A program made the translations under genes and the position numbers. A DNA stretch of 64,000 bases, taken from NCBI GenBank assembly GCA_031308135.1, contig JAHLJT010004567.1, positions 136,352,991 through 136,416,990 of the forward strand, in the 5' to 3' direction. Positions within the stretch are counted from its first letter, which is position 1, and each line of letters starts with the position of its first letter. Shown in pieces: positions 43,790 through 57,207 of the stretch. Origin of the DNA: Acheta domesticus. Lineage: Eukaryota; Arthropoda; Insecta; Orthoptera; Gryllidae. The notes under the pieces were generated by a model that saw nothing but the letters and a program-made list of their open reading frames with translations, was not told where the DNA came from and searched no databases.

Positions 43790-44405
43790 AATAATAACAA
43801 TGAGGATACATTACTTCATATACCGTTCCCTGGTTTATTCGACCTCGGTTTATTCGAAGAAGTTCTTCTCTTTGAAATGCGTGCTTAAACCTGTATTCAT
43901 AATATGGTTTAATTCCAAATATCGAAGAGCCGGAGTAAAAGAATCCCTAATATTAAATTCTCCGACAATTCTCATCCTCTTTAGATTCCTTATTCCACCA
44001 ATAAGGATCGATGCAAATGCCATTGACTGGGACTAGGACTCTAAAAGTTATTTTATAAAAACTAACGGAGACCGAGGTATCGATCCCTGGGCGAATATGA
44101 GTATTAAAAATAGCGACGTTGGGCGTCCATATGACCAAATACGAAAATTCCCACACTATTGGTCTGTCGATGGTGGGCCAATGAAAATGTTGCTAGAGTT
44201 TGGGTTTTAAACTATAACAACTACTACAACAAATTTTTAAAGTTACATTTGGATAATCCGTGGCAAAACGTGTTTGATGCCTACAATACGAGGGGGGATA
44301 ACTACATTTCCGGTAGTTTTTTTGTCATCTTCCTACACCTACTAATAATGAAAATAGAGACTTTTCTTCTGAATGCAATCTAATCTTCAAAGCTAGGTCA
44401 TTAAA
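43790..44405. other. No recognised gene
   Basis: AT-rich, short frames only. Confidence 0.35.
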
Positions 44406-44409
44406 TGAG

Positions 44410-45000
44410 GTTGTGTACAATTTTTTGTTTCAAAATATGAATATATTTGCGTAATTTTGCAGAAATAAAAGTAATTTTTAAAACAAGGTTTTCTCAAAAA
44501 CTGCTCCAATTTTTACTCTAAACTTTTTGTACGGGTGGTGTTAAATGCACTGCATAACAGGGCATCATCGCCGTTTTCATGTATTCTTTTTATTTTTCAA
44601 AAATTAGATCAGTGTATTATTACATTCTCGTATACATACGTATATACAGAGAAATATACATAGTGTAGGGAAAGTTATGTAATGCTGCGCGAAAAAACGG
44701 CGAATTTTCGGCAGAAAAAAATTCATTGCCGCTCCCTGATAACGAAAAAGTGGATAACACCAGTTGATAAATTAGGAAAAAAATCCTTTAAAACGTGGTG
44801 TAGCCAGAATCCCTATTGTATGGGTCCTTGATACCGAAAAACTAAGCAAAACGTCCGTCTGTCCACATGTCTATATTACGGTGTGAGGATCGTTTCTTTG
44901 AGGCTTTTGGTCTCAAAATCTTAGTTTCTAAGGCCCTTGAACATTTCGTTTAGGAGATATTTAACAATATAGGGTTCAAAAATCGTGACGCGCGTTGCTG
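44410..45000. mobile_element. Family L fragment
   Basis: TTTTCTCAAAAACTGCTCCA and GTATACATACGTATATACAG followed by GGGAAAGTTATGTAATGCTG and GCGCGAAAAAACGGCGAATT match the interior and left arm of the 60010 element. The order of interior and arm differs from the complete copy, so this is a rearranged or nested fragment. Confidence 0.65.
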
Positions 45001-47430
45001 GTTGCATATTAGATTAATATTTAGATGTTTTTTTAAACAAATCCTTCATGTTTTTAAATTCAAAGCGAAATTCGTTACGTCTCCATGAACTTCTCTTTCT
45101 TGAGATATCTTATTTATAAAGATTGGTTGCGTGTGAGAGTCACAAAGGGAAGATATACTACTGAAATAATAAAGGATACGATGATTGAAGTGAATGTTGT
45201 ATCTTTATGTTGTGTTGTCTCTTAATTTCTCTAAAGTAAGTTGCCAAAATCACATTAGATAAGAAGTCGTTGATCCTCTCCTAGCGAGAATTTTGAGTTT
45301 TTCGAGTTAAATATGATTTTGTGTTCTCTGGGAAACACCATTCCCATTCAGCATTTATAACAGGTCTCCAAATTTCGTTATAATGCAGGATTTTACCTGA
45401 CCCATTTTTCTTATTTCTGAAGTCTCCGTTTATTTACATGGGACCGCCAACAATTAAGTGAGCTGTACCTCAAAACTGCTACACTGTGGCTTGTTATCAT
45501 TTCTGACACTTTCAAATTAAACGTTATTCATCCTCCGATAAGATGCGTCTTTCGTGCAATATTTTCAGAAATGTTGCAAGATAAAATCTCAGTTGCTTTA
45601 AAGCTTGTTTTGTTGTTGTTGTTTTGTTTTTCTGACCTCTTTTCGAAAGAACATTCTCATTTGTGCACTGACCGCAGAAATATGTTTGTTGCAAAAATCG
45701 CTATTACTTTGCAAGACGAAAATATGCCTTTGTAAAATCATCCTTTTCTAATTTTAGAGGTTTTGGAGCGGTTTATGATTCTTTCAGCAAATCCTTTACA
45801 TTGTATAAACAAATTATGTGTGGTTGTGGTTTTTTAAAAACGTTGAATTTGGCAACCATATTTTTGGAACGGTCTCTAATATTCCCCGGAATCAAGTGCG
45901 CCATGTGCGTCAATCGCCAATCGGAAAGTTTGATCCGTTGTGGTAGCCGCTTCGTGTCGTGTTTGTCTTCGGCCGCGTCACGTCGCCTTGGTTACCGTCG
46001 ACGCCGTCGAGCAAAACGCGCTGCTGAGTGAGCGTGCACGTTCCACGTCGAGGTGACGACCTATTTAAGACTCCACCGTGATGACCTAATTTGGAATAAT
46101 GCGTCTTAAAATAGATCGAATGACTCTTGTCAGAAAGAACACGCACCGTCCATTACGTGCGTGAAGGTTAGACGAGCCGTCGTTTTCTCTTTGAAATGTG
46201 AACTGAGAGGTCTGATTGGCGTGTATGGATTTTTAGTCTAGCGGTGGAAGTATGACATGGTAAACGATTTGTGTATCGAAGTTTTGTTTACCGAGCTCGT
46301 GAGAAAGAGGGTGGAGGAATTGACGGGAACATTGTTTTACCCAACCACCTTCTTGAGATGAGGTGATTCACCCCCAATATTTTTTTCTCCAACGCCTCCC
46401 CCCAGAAAAGTTTAGATTATTACGTCCTATGGATGAGATCAACTACGCTCTGTGTAGTCTCGTGAGTTAACGTCACAACAAGGACAGTCATAATTCCGGA
46501 TCTAAGCCAAAAACAAATACCCTTAGTCTACCGATTTGGCAGTGACACATTCCAGCGCTAAATCTTGCAAACTAGAACATTTTTTTATATCAAGTCTGAA
46601 ACTTCATTTGTTTATTTCGTAATTTATACAGATCCAAAAGGACTTATTCTGCCATCCGTTCAAAGGGATATTGCTAGCCTGCCGGGACGGGGTGTAATTT
46701 TGTCAAAATATTTTTAAGCGAAATCAATTTGTGGTAGGTCAATAGCAAATCAAAGTTTGTGCTAAATAATGTAATAAAAACTGTCGCTGGTCCGACGAAT
46801 CAGGAGTGTTCATTTTGCATCCAAAATTTCAGATATGCACAGTTACATGTATCGTCAAGTCAGACGATTTGTGCAATGATACGTATTTTTTGCTCTAATT
46901 GAAGAACATTATGACGTAACTTTTCTGTCTACTCTCCATTTCACAATTCCTGCCTAAACCCCGAAGGTGAAAGTACTCATTTAAAAAACAAGTGCTGTAA
47001 TTAATATTAAAATATTAATTCGTATATTTTTAGTTATTTACTCAGAAACAGGGATAACGCTTTGTATAAATAACAAATCCCATTATTATATAACCATAAA
47101 TAATGAATCGCTAGAATTGTTATGAAAATTAGTATTCAGGTTCAGTTGGGAATATGTAGGCCACGTTCTGAGCGAAAACATCGAATTTAAAATTCAGATG
47201 TAATATTTCACAATAAAGAGCAAGCAATTATGCCGACTGTGGAGTGAAAACTACGTAACCCTGATCTTAATGTTATTAAATATTACCATTGAAAATGTCA
47301 CGTCATCTTGATCAAAATCACCGTTACTGGGATCACGAAGAAATAAATGTCATTTTTAAAAACGATATTCAAAAGTAGCTTTGACGAACGCTAGTGGGAG
47401 GAGAACCAAATAACAGAGCTTCCGACAACC
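45001..47430. other. No recognised gene; one CpG-rich patch
   Basis: AT-rich overall. The patch at about 45930-46060 is CpG-rich (GCCGCGTCACGTCGCC and similar), on its own in AT-rich DNA, and could be a promoter or first exon, but no frame with a donor stood out. Confidence 0.35.
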
Positions 47431-47438
47431 TGCTCACC

Positions 47439-47692
47439 CAAGGGCGGATCCAGCCGATCGTTTTGGATGGGGCCATCATAGATTTTTTTGTTAAATAATA
47501 AATATTTGGTATTATATTGTATATTATTTTTGTAGTTTATACATGATATACATTTTTTAAAAAATAATTTCTTAATTCTAATATAAATTAATATTTAAAT
47601 CAAGCTTGCCAAATAAAAGAAGGTAACAAACTAAAACTCTAGGTATTTGGGGGGGGGGCATGGCCCCCATGCTCCCCCTGGATCCGCAACTG
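47439..47692. mobile_element. hAT-type MITE with intact target duplication
   Basis: The 254-bp unit has ends CAAGGGCGGATCCAGCC and CTGGATCCGCAACTG, with exact 8-bp flanking repeats TGCTCACC (47431-47438 and 47693-47700). AT-rich inside, with a G run and GCATGGCCCCCATGC palindrome near the right end. Same subfamily as 14985-15258. Confidence 0.88.
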
Positions 47693-47700
47693 TGCTCACC

Positions 47701-50700
47701 ATGGAAACCGTACTTGCGGGACCGTCTCGTTACTCCTCCCGCAGCTGTTAAGTACTTTCACAACTTAGTTGCTCGTTACGAAACGTCCGTAAATTATGTA
47801 ACGCACAGGAGTATTTTGGATACCTTCTCCCCCTTTAACGAGCCTTCATCCCCTCCCCCTTCCAAAAATACTTCATAATGCTTTCGTCAACCCCCTCTAT
47901 TTCTAAAACGTGAAAATAAATTTAAAAAACTGTAAAAAACGTATTTATATTTTCTTTGCTATGTATTAAAATGTATAATAATTAAAGAAGTTCAATGTAG
48001 ATACAATCTGATGCATTCGTACACTTCGTACACTTAAACTAGTATATTTTTAACCAGCAGACAACTTCACGTTCGATAATGACTGAATGCAGATTCTTTT
48101 AACCCTGAGTGAACAAAGAAGAGAAAAAAAAGGAGAAAGGAAATCCTTTGAAGCACCGCGACCACTGACAATGACTCCCGAGGATACAGGAAACTACTCA
48201 TTGTGCGCGGTCAGTGGTCATACAGATCAAGTTGATTTCCAAAGTGGGTATGCACATCTAGGAACTTCTTCTTACGTGAAAAATTGATGAAATATTTAAG
48301 TGCGAAGATAGTCATTTAAATAAAAAAAAAATTCCCTTGTTACCACTCATATGCTCTGCCGCAATGGCGCGGCGGGTGGTGCTTACAATGCAGTACAAAA
48401 CAGCACGCAGCAAAGGATACTATTAACCTCCGTTTGGAATCGCCTCATTAATACGATCTCAAATTTTTGGTCTAAAATAGGTATGTAATGTTCTTTTAAG
48501 GTATAACTCAGCACGTACGTCAGAATTAAGATTTATTAAGACTGTTTTAAAGATTGGTTTAGATTGGTAGAGGTAGAGAAGAAATATGTGGAATTTTGTA
48601 CCCGAAACTCGAACTTAGTAAATACGTCAGAAGTGAGACATAGGTATGCATGTCCAGAGATCATTAACGTATTTTTATTTTGGGGGTTACTTTATGTGAA
48701 GCCGTGACATTCAGAAATTTGAAAAAATATTTATTTTTAAAACACTAAGAGTTTTTGTTTAGTAAGAAGTTTGTAATTTCCACTCTACAAAAGTTCGTAA
48801 TTTTTGCTGTACATGAAAGGTTAAGTAAAACTTCGATGCGGACCAACCACCATTTGCTTTACATCCTCCTCTCCCTCTGACTTAACCACAGGCTTATAGC
48901 AGCTAAGCACGATTTTAGATGAAGGCTACAACCGACACAACTGAAGGCATGTGCTATGCTGGCCAGGAGAGTACACTGATTTGATTTGATTTGATTTATT
49001 TGATCAAAAAACAGTAAAAACTGTATGTGACGTGTGGGGGAGGAGATTATCTACGCATATTTTCTTGAGATCCAAAATGAAAAAAAGGGGAAAAAGCGCC
49101 AGATTAGCAACATTTGAAAAACTAGACATTTTCGTTCCCGAGTTATTGAAAACATAATTGCAACGGTAAACGAACTGCTGATTTGATTTTTCTTCATTGC
49201 GAACAAAATAGTAACTCTTTGTCAGTTCTACTTCTACCACTACCAGCAAAAGGAGTGCTCAACAAAACGTGCGCATAGTAAAGCTTCATTTAAGTCCAGA
49301 AGCAAAACAAGGGACCGTCTCAGCATTTGCTCAATGGTTCAAGGAAACTGGACAAAAACCTGATCGAGATGTGGGTCATTGACCCGGAAACTGAAGTACA
49401 TTACTTATTACAGAAGTACTAAGTATTTTTTAAACAAATATACAATACATATGTAAACTAATTCACTATCTATAATTATTTTGTTAAAATAAACATTATT
49501 TTTATTTTTGATGATCAGTATAGTCTCTAATTGTATAGAAACAGTTAAGCAGCAGAAGTGATTATACTTTTAACTTAAATGTGTGTACCGACCTTAATTG
49601 TTTAATGTCATCTGACTGCTTTGTAAATTAACGTACATGTATTATATGTGGATTTCTTCTACTGAGCTGTTGATACTAACACTTGATGAACGTGATTTCT
49701 ACGACGTGGGGTGTAATGATAAATATCAATATTGGTCAATATATCAAGTACGAATATTATAAATATCAATTACAAATATCAATATCACTGCTTTAGCGAT
49801 CACGGCTAAATCAACATCTAGCAATCAGGAATGAAAAAACTTGCTTGTATGTTTCGTTTCGGATGTCTACGTCTATTGAAGAAATAAAATTTGCAAATTA
49901 TTACACAATAATTGGAACAATGTCGCTGCGCCGGCCGTTGCCGTTACTAAATTGTAACACTGGGCTCCGATAGGTTAAATGAAAGGTAGTGAACCCCAGG
50001 TGAGCCCATCGTTTGGTATTATTAATTACTTATCTTCCGTTATTTGTTTATTATTTTATTGTAAGAGTTATAATCCATTCAAAGCATTCGGCATTTCTTC
50101 TTTGAGAAAGCAAGTGAGTGTAAGATTGTTGTTTAGAGAAGCCAATGAACCGAAATTTCTTATGTTCGAAGAGTGTTTTGAATGCAATGATTGGGAGTAT
50201 AGTATATAAATGCAATGTCCAGCAATCGTCTGTTAAAAGTGTCCTTTCACAAACTTTCATGGCCAATTACGTTTTTAAAGTAAGCGATATTTCCATACAA
50301 CACAGTGCAGATGTTGGAAAATATATAACATTTCAATGACATTTTCATAAACATATTGAACTCTGTGTTCGCAGTAAATGGAGATTGTATTAGTCCAAAA
50401 TGTGTAAACCTTTCTCATTTCATTAGTCTTCGAGACTTATTACTGAACGGCATGAAACAATGTTTTGGGAGATATTTATTTTCCGTCTAGTGAATGTGTT
50501 GAACTTTAACTTTTCTACACCCACACTTAATTAATTTTTAGCGTGCATCGTTGATGCGTGAAATTTTAGGACACGTCTTAACTTTTTTTTAACATTTTAG
50601 ACATTTTTCAACCCTATTGATTCTTTTGAATATTTTCTGTATAGCCTACCTTCATTCAATTGTAGATCTTTAAATTGTTTTTGTTGATGTTTGATGCTTT

Positions 50701-51480
50701 TTAAAAAAAATCTAATTAATTATTAAGTAACAACCCTAAGAGGAAGAAAAGTTTCGGTATGCCTCACATTCCCACTAGTTTTCAATATTATTGAATTGAA
50801 TTGATGCCTTATTTTACGTGGTGAGACTCAGGCGCTGAGACCTGCTCTTCCGTCTGACCACGCAAATTTCGTTACACTCCTTTCACCAACTAGCGGAGAA
50901 AAGAAGGAGAAAGAAGGTATTATCTCGGGTGACGAAACAATATTATTCGCGTGCACTTAACGTGATTAAAGCTGAATTTAAATGCATTCAGTTACACACG
51001 TATTTAAATTTATTTTTAAATGCCACTAGTAAAAGCTGTTACTTTAGAGCATTCCTAACGTGCTAAAAGTTCAATTTTTAGCACTAGTGCTGAAAAGTTC
51101 CGTTAAAACTGTGAATGCAACAAAGAAAACAAAATACTTGCCATTGATCAACTGATCAATGTAACATGGTACATGGTACTGATCAATGTAACAATTAACT
51201 GATCTTAATGTAACATGGTACTCAAGTAAGTGATTTGTATACTTTAATTAAAATAAAATTAAAGTAAGGCTGTTAAAAAAGAAATAGCGTATGATACACG
51301 TGGTAAAAGTGATTTTATTTTACTCGTAGGGTTACGATGCGAGGCGCTTTCTTTTTCGCAAAATATAATGTTACTTTAACCACTCGTATCACAAATAGTT
51401 TTAAATATGCTTCTGTGTTTTTCTTAGTTTACGTCTGAATAAAAGGGGTTATTTTTATAAACATTGAAAAACTCAAGAAA
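47701..51480. other. No recognised gene
   Basis: Mostly AT-rich. Contains a GATTT pentanucleotide run at 48980-49000. The plus frame at 49979-50209 has a hydrophobic stretch (SVICLLFYCK) but no family signal. No repeat family was recognised. Confidence 0.4.
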
Positions 51481-51485
51481 ATTAC

Positions 51486-51700
51486 GCCGGTCCGGTGGCC
51501 GTGATCGCTAAGCCAGTAGTGTCGTAGCGATCTCGGACCGAAGAATCGCGGGTTTGAGTCCCGCCTTGGGCATGGTTGTATGTGTTCGTCCTTTCTTCTC
51601 CCTATCATTAACAGATCGTTTCATCCTTATAGATACCATAACGTTAAAATCCAATAGTGGTCTCTAATGATCTAGAATTTGATCCGACCTTAAATAAACA
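51486..51700 (+). mobile_element. tRNA-derived SINE (SINE-B), plus copy
   Basis: GTCCGGTGGCCGTGATCGCT holds an A-box-like word and GGGTTTGAGTCCCGCC is a good B box. Between them the head has GTAGTGTCGTAGCGATCTCG. The body ends with TAGTGGTCTCTAATGATCTA and AAATAAACAAAAAAAC. The extra insertion between the boxes and the long 3' body exclude a working tRNA gene. Confidence 0.75.
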
Positions 51701-51759
51701 AAAAAACAAACAATAAACTAGCGCTCCCTACCCCAATCTAACGCAGCATATCGTTGCCT

Positions 51760-52300
51760 CAAATCCCCTCCCCTTTAGCATCCCGTAATTTATGGAGTTT
51801 CCATATCGGTAAATAATCTAATACTTGTTTATTTCCCACCAAGGGAACATCCCTGTTTTGAAGTAAAAAAAGTCTGATAATCAATAAACTACCGTTTCGT
51901 GACAAAGAGTGAAGTACAACTTTTATCTGTTTGTCGCACTTTTCATCGATGTTAATCTGTTCGAATTGTGTTCTCAGAGGAGATTCATTAGTAATAATGT
52001 CGACGAGAAAAGCCATTAATAAGTTTTATTCCCTCGGTAAATAGGCGGAACATTAAATTTTCAGTAAAGTTTCTGTTTAAAATTGGACTCGAATTTGAAT
52101 GGAGTTCTGAAGTATTTTGAATGCGACGAACATATTGCTGCAGTCGGTCGATTCGCATATAAATAGGTGAATAGACCGCATTGCGCAGTATCTTATTCTG
52201 AATTTTCTGTATTTTCTGCACATGAAATTTCGGCACAACCCCAAAGCTGAATGCGGTATGTCCATATTGGTTTTAGCACTTGTTGGTATATTATAGTAAT
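51760..52300 (-). pseudogene. 3' end of a jockey-type LINE
   Basis: On the minus strand from about 52300 the peptide LKPIWTYRIQLWGCA appears, then after a frame change VQKIQKIQNKILRNAVYSPI and MRIDRLQQYVRRI. This is the post-catalytic region of jockey-clade reverse transcriptases (family pattern: L-x-P-x-W-x-Y-G-x-Q-L-W-G, then Q-N-K-x-L-R). The remaining part to about 51760 is probably its 3' UTR. Truncated and broken. Confidence 0.75.
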
Positions 52301-53335
52301 TTATTATAAACGAACATCAGAGATTCCTCCAAAAAACCAGTACATTTTATGGATAGAAAAAAAAAGACGAACTTGATCGAAAACAGGGAAGAAATGGTGT
52401 GTTCCTCTTCAAATACAGACGATTCCAACGTCCACGTTTAGTGAGGTCCTCTAATGAAAACGTTAACTTGAACTTAGTGGGCATAAAGGGCTCTAATGTT
52501 TTGATACCAACACGTAGAGTTTTCTTTACTTAAGTATTATTATTATTATTCAATTATTTGTTTTAAATATATATTGTCTGTACGATTTTTTTCTCTGTTC
52601 CATCATACTTTCACGTTCTTAGTTTTCTAATTTAAACTATTAAATGAAGTTACCTACTCAATGTTCCAAAAAAGTAAAGTTTGTTTATTAGAAAGGGGTA
52701 AGAAAGAACTGGATTTAAAAACACAATTTGTAAACTATTGAGATTGCTCTACTTCTCATTCTGCAAGACGAGCAAGAGATAAACTTGTCTGCATATTTTC
52801 GTTCGAATAAAGAATAGAACAATTATTCATTTTGAGAGTGATTTTTTTACTTGCCACTCCCATAGAAGTAATGTACCAACCTAACACGACTAGTACCAAC
52901 CAACCCCACTCGTGTGCTAGGTTGGTTCATTTTTGAGTTTTAAGGACTTTGAAAGTTCGATAGTAGAATATCCACAAATAAAAAAATAACATTACGTGGC
53001 CTCATAGATGTTTTTCATATACTTAAACTTGTGAGCACTAAATCGGAGTTGCGTAGAATGAACTACAAACTGGTGCCAGTCTCCTCTCTCTGTATTATAT
53101 GATTTTCTTCAGTCAATAGTTTTAGTAAAATTATTGAGTCATATCGACGTATCTCAACAAATTTACATACATACAGTATTCATATCATGTGTTGTTGTTT
53201 TGTTTTTTGTTTTTTTACAGAATCGAATTAGTATTATCGGCGGTCCGGATTTTTGATATCAGAATTATTGACGCTCTTCTCTTCCAAATCTTGTTTGCCT
53301 TTTCTTTGAGGTCGCATCAACATCTAGGTCATTAA
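52301..53335. other. AT-rich stretch with no recognised gene
   Basis: Nothing recognised. The word CTAGTACCAACCAACCC near 52890 lies in a short imperfect repeat of ACCAACC units. Confidence 0.4.
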
Positions 53336-53339
53336 CGAC

Positions 53340-53530
53340 CACTATAGCGTTATGGTAACTAATGGTTCAGCGTTATGGTAACTACGAAGATGACATGATA
53401 TGATGATAGGGGATGAGAGAACGAACACAAATACAACCATGCCCGAGGCGGGACTCGAACCCACGATCCTTCTGTTCGAGATCGCTAGGACACTACTGAC
53501 GTAGCGATCTCGGCCACCGCGGATCGGCCT
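53340..53530 (-). mobile_element. tRNA-derived SINE (SINE-B), minus copy
   Basis: The mirror of 51486-51700: GAGGCGGGACTCGAACCCAC (B box on the minus strand) and GATCTCGGCCACCGCGGATC (A-box part). The head is better preserved than the body. Confidence 0.75.
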
Positions 53531-53779
53531 TGTTTGCATACCCGATAAAGTCTATTCAGTGAATGTAGACATTTAAATTTCAGTATTTTTATATGTAGGA
53601 AGACCAATGTCGACGTACAGGCAATACAACCGGTCGGAAAGAAAGTCAACGCTCCCGACGTACTTCACGATCATTCAAGAGAATGATCGGAGCCGTAAAT
53701 ATTGCTCTGAATTGTAATTTGGGAAGGAAGTTCTAAATAGGCAATTCGGGTAAACCTTACTTGCTGAATTTTCGTAATA

Positions 53780-54494
53780 CGAGGGTAAGTCAATAAGTGT
53801 CTTCAATCAATTTTTATAATTTATTGCAGGAAGAGTATACAATTTTTATTGATATCATTTTTAACATAGTCTCCCTTCTTTTCAATGCACTTGGTCCACC
53901 GTTGCACAAGCTTTCCGATACCTTCTGAAAAAAGGTTTTTGATTGTGCAGCAAGGCGCGTATGCACCACTTCTTTGAACTGTTAATCGGAGCAGAACCGA
54001 CGGACCAGACAGATGGTATTCCGACGGGGCGAGATTGGGACTGCATATGTTTTGCCATTTTATCAACAGTCACTCGTTTGTTATTCAAGATCAAGGCACG
54101 TTGTTAAATGTTGGGATCATTTGCGGCTGTAGCTTGACGCCCCGTTCTTTCCTCATTCTTCACACTCGTTCGACCACTTTGGAACTGTTCTGGTAACTGG
54201 GAAACACTTCTCTGTGGCAAAACATTGTCCCCATATTCTGCTGGAAACCTACACATTTCCGCTCCTGATACGTCTTCAAATCATAAGAAACGGATTGCGG
54301 AGCGCTCTTCTTCTTTGGTGCAAACAGAGTGCCGCAGCCATCTTTATGTCGCAACAGCGTAAGATGGACTGATCAGATAACCTCCTACAGGCAAAGACAA
54401 CGGCCCTATCCAGCGGTTGGTAAGCACGCAAAGCCGTATAGCCAACTTAAAGACAACTAGAGAAAAATTGCAGATACTTATTGACTTACCTATG
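53780..54494 (-). mobile_element. Mariner-like element with central deletion
   Basis: Terminal inverted repeats CGAGGGTAAGTCAATAAGTG and (inverted) CATAGGTAAGTCAATAAGTA are bounded by TA on both sides, the mariner target. At 715 bp it is about half of the usual 1.3 kb. Minus-strand peptide pieces show the N-terminal helix-turn-helix part (GVSGAEMC-type, then LNNKRVTVDKMAKHMQ) joined directly to the C-terminal catalytic end (NLAPSEYHLSG, RWTKCIEKKGDYV). The family's third catalytic residue, in S-D-Y-H-L, reads Glu here. The middle of the transposase with the first two Asp residues is missing, so it is inactive. Confidence 0.88.
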
Positions 54495-54531
54495 TAGCTA
54501 CTGGGGGTCGAATACAGTGTAACAGTGCATT

Positions 54532-54746
54532 ACAGACCGATTAAAATAAGTTGGTGATTGACTGTTGCAAGTGGAAAGGCGCGACGTTGACAGGTTTCGT
54601 ACCACTGAGCACGTGTACCCGCGTCACGGAAACAAACACTTGAAATAAATACTTATAAAAGTAACCAAATCATATACTCATACAGCAAGAAGCAACAGCT
54701 TCAGAAGTACAACTGTCAATTACCAATTTATTTTAATCGGACCATA
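54532..54746. mobile_element. Small MITE with about 32-bp inverted ends
   Basis: GACCGATTAAAATAAGTTGG followed by TGATTGACTGTTG on the left is matched by CAACTGTCAATTACC followed by AATTTATTTTAATCGGACC on the right. The core of about 150 bp is unrelated to other families here. Target duplication not determined. Confidence 0.65.
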
Positions 54747-54749
54747 GTG

Positions 54750-54905
54750 CCGGACCCTGTTTTTGCAGTGAGCCTATTCTCTCTGATTGGTACGCGCCGC
54801 GCGCGTGGCGTTCGAATGCTTGTGCGAAGTAGCTTCGAACGCGTCGTGCATGGCAACGCCAGCACCTTCTCCGCACGCGACTCATGCGCGAACGAATTGT
54901 GAGTT
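54750..54905. other. CpG-rich patch
   Basis: A compact GC-rich block (GTACGCGCCGCGCGCGTGGC, then CGCACGCGACTCATGCGC) in AT-rich surroundings. It holds a CTGATTGGT inverted CCAAT word at 54783. A promoter is possible. The minus-strand Arg-rich frames look like composition effects. Confidence 0.35.
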
Positions 54906-55610
54906 CTTTTCTCTGCAAAGTAAAGCCAAATATGAAATCGAAGTAAAGTTCTAGGGATGTAAGGTTGCAAAATAATCAGATTTCTTATTTTCATTACTTG
55001 CGGGTACGACCCCTTCTTAGCGAAACGACAACCATTCTCGTCAAAGTGGCAGAGAGAATATTTACATTCGTCTGTCTTGCGAAATAAATCCCTTTACTCT
55101 ATGCCTGAACCTTACGAATCGAATGCAGGAGTGCAATAGCCGAGTATTCGTAGAATTTCTGCAACAAACAACTTTTACGCATCTTTTAAGCATTATAAAT
55201 CGTGATGATTAATTGTTTCAGTCTTTTGGATATCACCTGTGGCAGAGTACGCTCTCCTAAGAACACTTGGGCGGATCGACAAACACACTGTCGAGATACG
55301 CCTCTATGAAGGCTGCGAGGATAAATTAGGCTCGTGTTAACATGCCTGGAGCACCAATTGCGCCATCTCAATACGTAGCACCAGTGTGATCGAGAAATGG
55401 TTTCATTCATCTACAGTTTTTTTTAAACTAGAACCGCGGGTAGTACGGTTGCAAAGATAAAAGCAATATTAGTACAATACGTTTTGTTAGAAGCATTTTT
55501 ATCAAGCAATCGCCCTCCCCGTCTTCACTAGTGACCGAAATGAAAGAGGTTTCCCTGCAAAAGAATTCTTCTCTTTAATTATCCTTTCTTGTAATCTTTC
55601 GCGTCTCCGG
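54906..55610. other. No recognised gene
   Basis: Mixed composition. The minus frame at 55186-55410 has no known motif. Confidence 0.35.
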
Positions 55611-55616
55611 TCGCTT

Positions 55617-55752
55617 CTTTCCCGTCGGATGTGGTTCACTCGCGGGCGCTGACACCTGCCTCATCGACCGGCGCTGGCCGGCCTAACGGCGCACCTCCAG
55701 GTCTCCCTTGATACGCTGGTAGCGGGGGCGGTGCAATATTTATTCACGAGCT
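55617..55752 (+). repeat. GC-rich block shared with 62102-62240
   Basis: GGATGTGGTTCACTCGCGGG, CATCGACCGGCG, CTCCAGGTCTCCCTTGATAC and ATTTATTCACGAGCTCG align in order with the block at 62102-62240. A weaker relative may lie at 56665-56760. It is either a dispersed repeat or a duplicated 5' UTR or promoter. No coding frame is evident. Confidence 0.6.
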
Positions 55753-57200
55753 CGATTTTTCTCTTACACCATGTAATGCTTTCTCGAACTTAATTATTTT
55801 TCAGCACTCACGCATCGAAACTACTACTTACCTAAACTGTTTATTAATTGGACAGGGTTATTTGTGGAACTCATACAATAAAATAAACTTTGCCGTACGT
55901 GCACCGCAAAGAAGTCACGTAGTACGTATAAAAGAACTGGTTACTGCAAGGTAAATAAACGATATGAATCAGAATGGCTCCCTCCTCGCATATTCAGAAT
56001 GCTCCCAGAATACTTACAAGATTCCATGAATTCTTACTGAAAACTAATGATGCTACACCAGCCCATACCTTCTCGCATTATTAGTAAATTTTGAAAATTT
56101 TTCAAAATTCAGAATTCAACGAAATTAAGACCTGCGTCATTATTTGTGTGTACTTTTCTGTATCCGATTAAAGATTTAATCCAAACCTTTTCACATTATT
56201 AAGGAGCTATGAAAGGTGCCCCCCCCCCAAAAAAAAACAAAAATATCCGTTTCAAATTCGTAAGACTTCCAGTTCGGTGAGATTAATCAGGATGTATAAA
56301 TTCCGCCGCCCTGAAAGTTTTGAAAGAGTTTTTATTACAAAGCTTTACGTAATAAAATATTTTGTGGCCTTAAATATCCCTTATTTTCCCCTTTAATCTT
56401 TTATAATCCCTTATTTTATCCTTTTAATCTGTCAATTTGGGAAATTGCGCGCAGACATTTTTGCAAGAGCAATTCAAATAAATTTGAATATAATTCAATA
56501 TAAATTCAATTGAATTTGATTGCAATTGCATTAATGATTTAAGTTATAATTTCAATCTCCTCATAGTTTTTTTATTTTCTAGTTAAATATGTTTTATATA
56601 AAAAGTGTAATGGAAAAGGAGGTCCAGAAATGTAGCCCCCCCCCCCCCGCGTCTTCTCTTGGCCGCGCATGCCTGTGGAAGTGGATTATTTGTGGGCGCT
56701 GGGAACCGGCGTCCGTTGGTCAGACAGCGCGACTCCCTGATGTCGTGGCGGGGTGGACGACCGTCAAGTTCATCAGATTAGTTTTTATTTCAGCTTGTTG
56801 CGCAATTTCGAAGTTATATCTGTATTTCTTTATAAATATCGTATATTGTGTGTATTTCATGATGATTAATTCTTCAAAATATATCCTTCTGGAAGAGCAA
56901 AAAACCGGTAGCTCTATATCGTCGATTTTTATCTGTAGTTCATTCTAGAAGTAAAGAAAAATAAGCACTGCGAAATATTGCAAAATTTTGAAAAAAAAAA
57001 CAAGTTTTTGTCATTGGCCATTTTTTGTAGAAAAGTAGCCTAAATATCACTTTAAATTTTGTTCCCTTTTGTTATTATTCCTTACGTATCTAACAAATAT
57101 GAAAGGAGAGAGAAAACTATTATTTTAGCAATACTTAGGATAGTTTATCATATTTACGTACGCAGCCAAAATTTCGCATTTTCACCTCGTGTAACATGGG
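55753..57200. other. No recognised gene
   Basis: AT-rich with a C run and A run at 56220 and a C run at 56638-56648. The plus frame at 56589-56948 is partly hydrophobic but carries no known signature. Confidence 0.35.
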
Positions 57201-57207
57201 CTCTACA

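Noticed and set aside
49979..50266. Partly hydrophobic frame as a membrane protein gene
   Set aside because: No start context, splice sites or family motif. Overlapping minus-strand frame of similar length suggests chance.
51486..51575. Possible tRNA gene with good B box
   Set aside because: The distance between boxes is too long and a second inverted copy at 53340 shows a SINE family.
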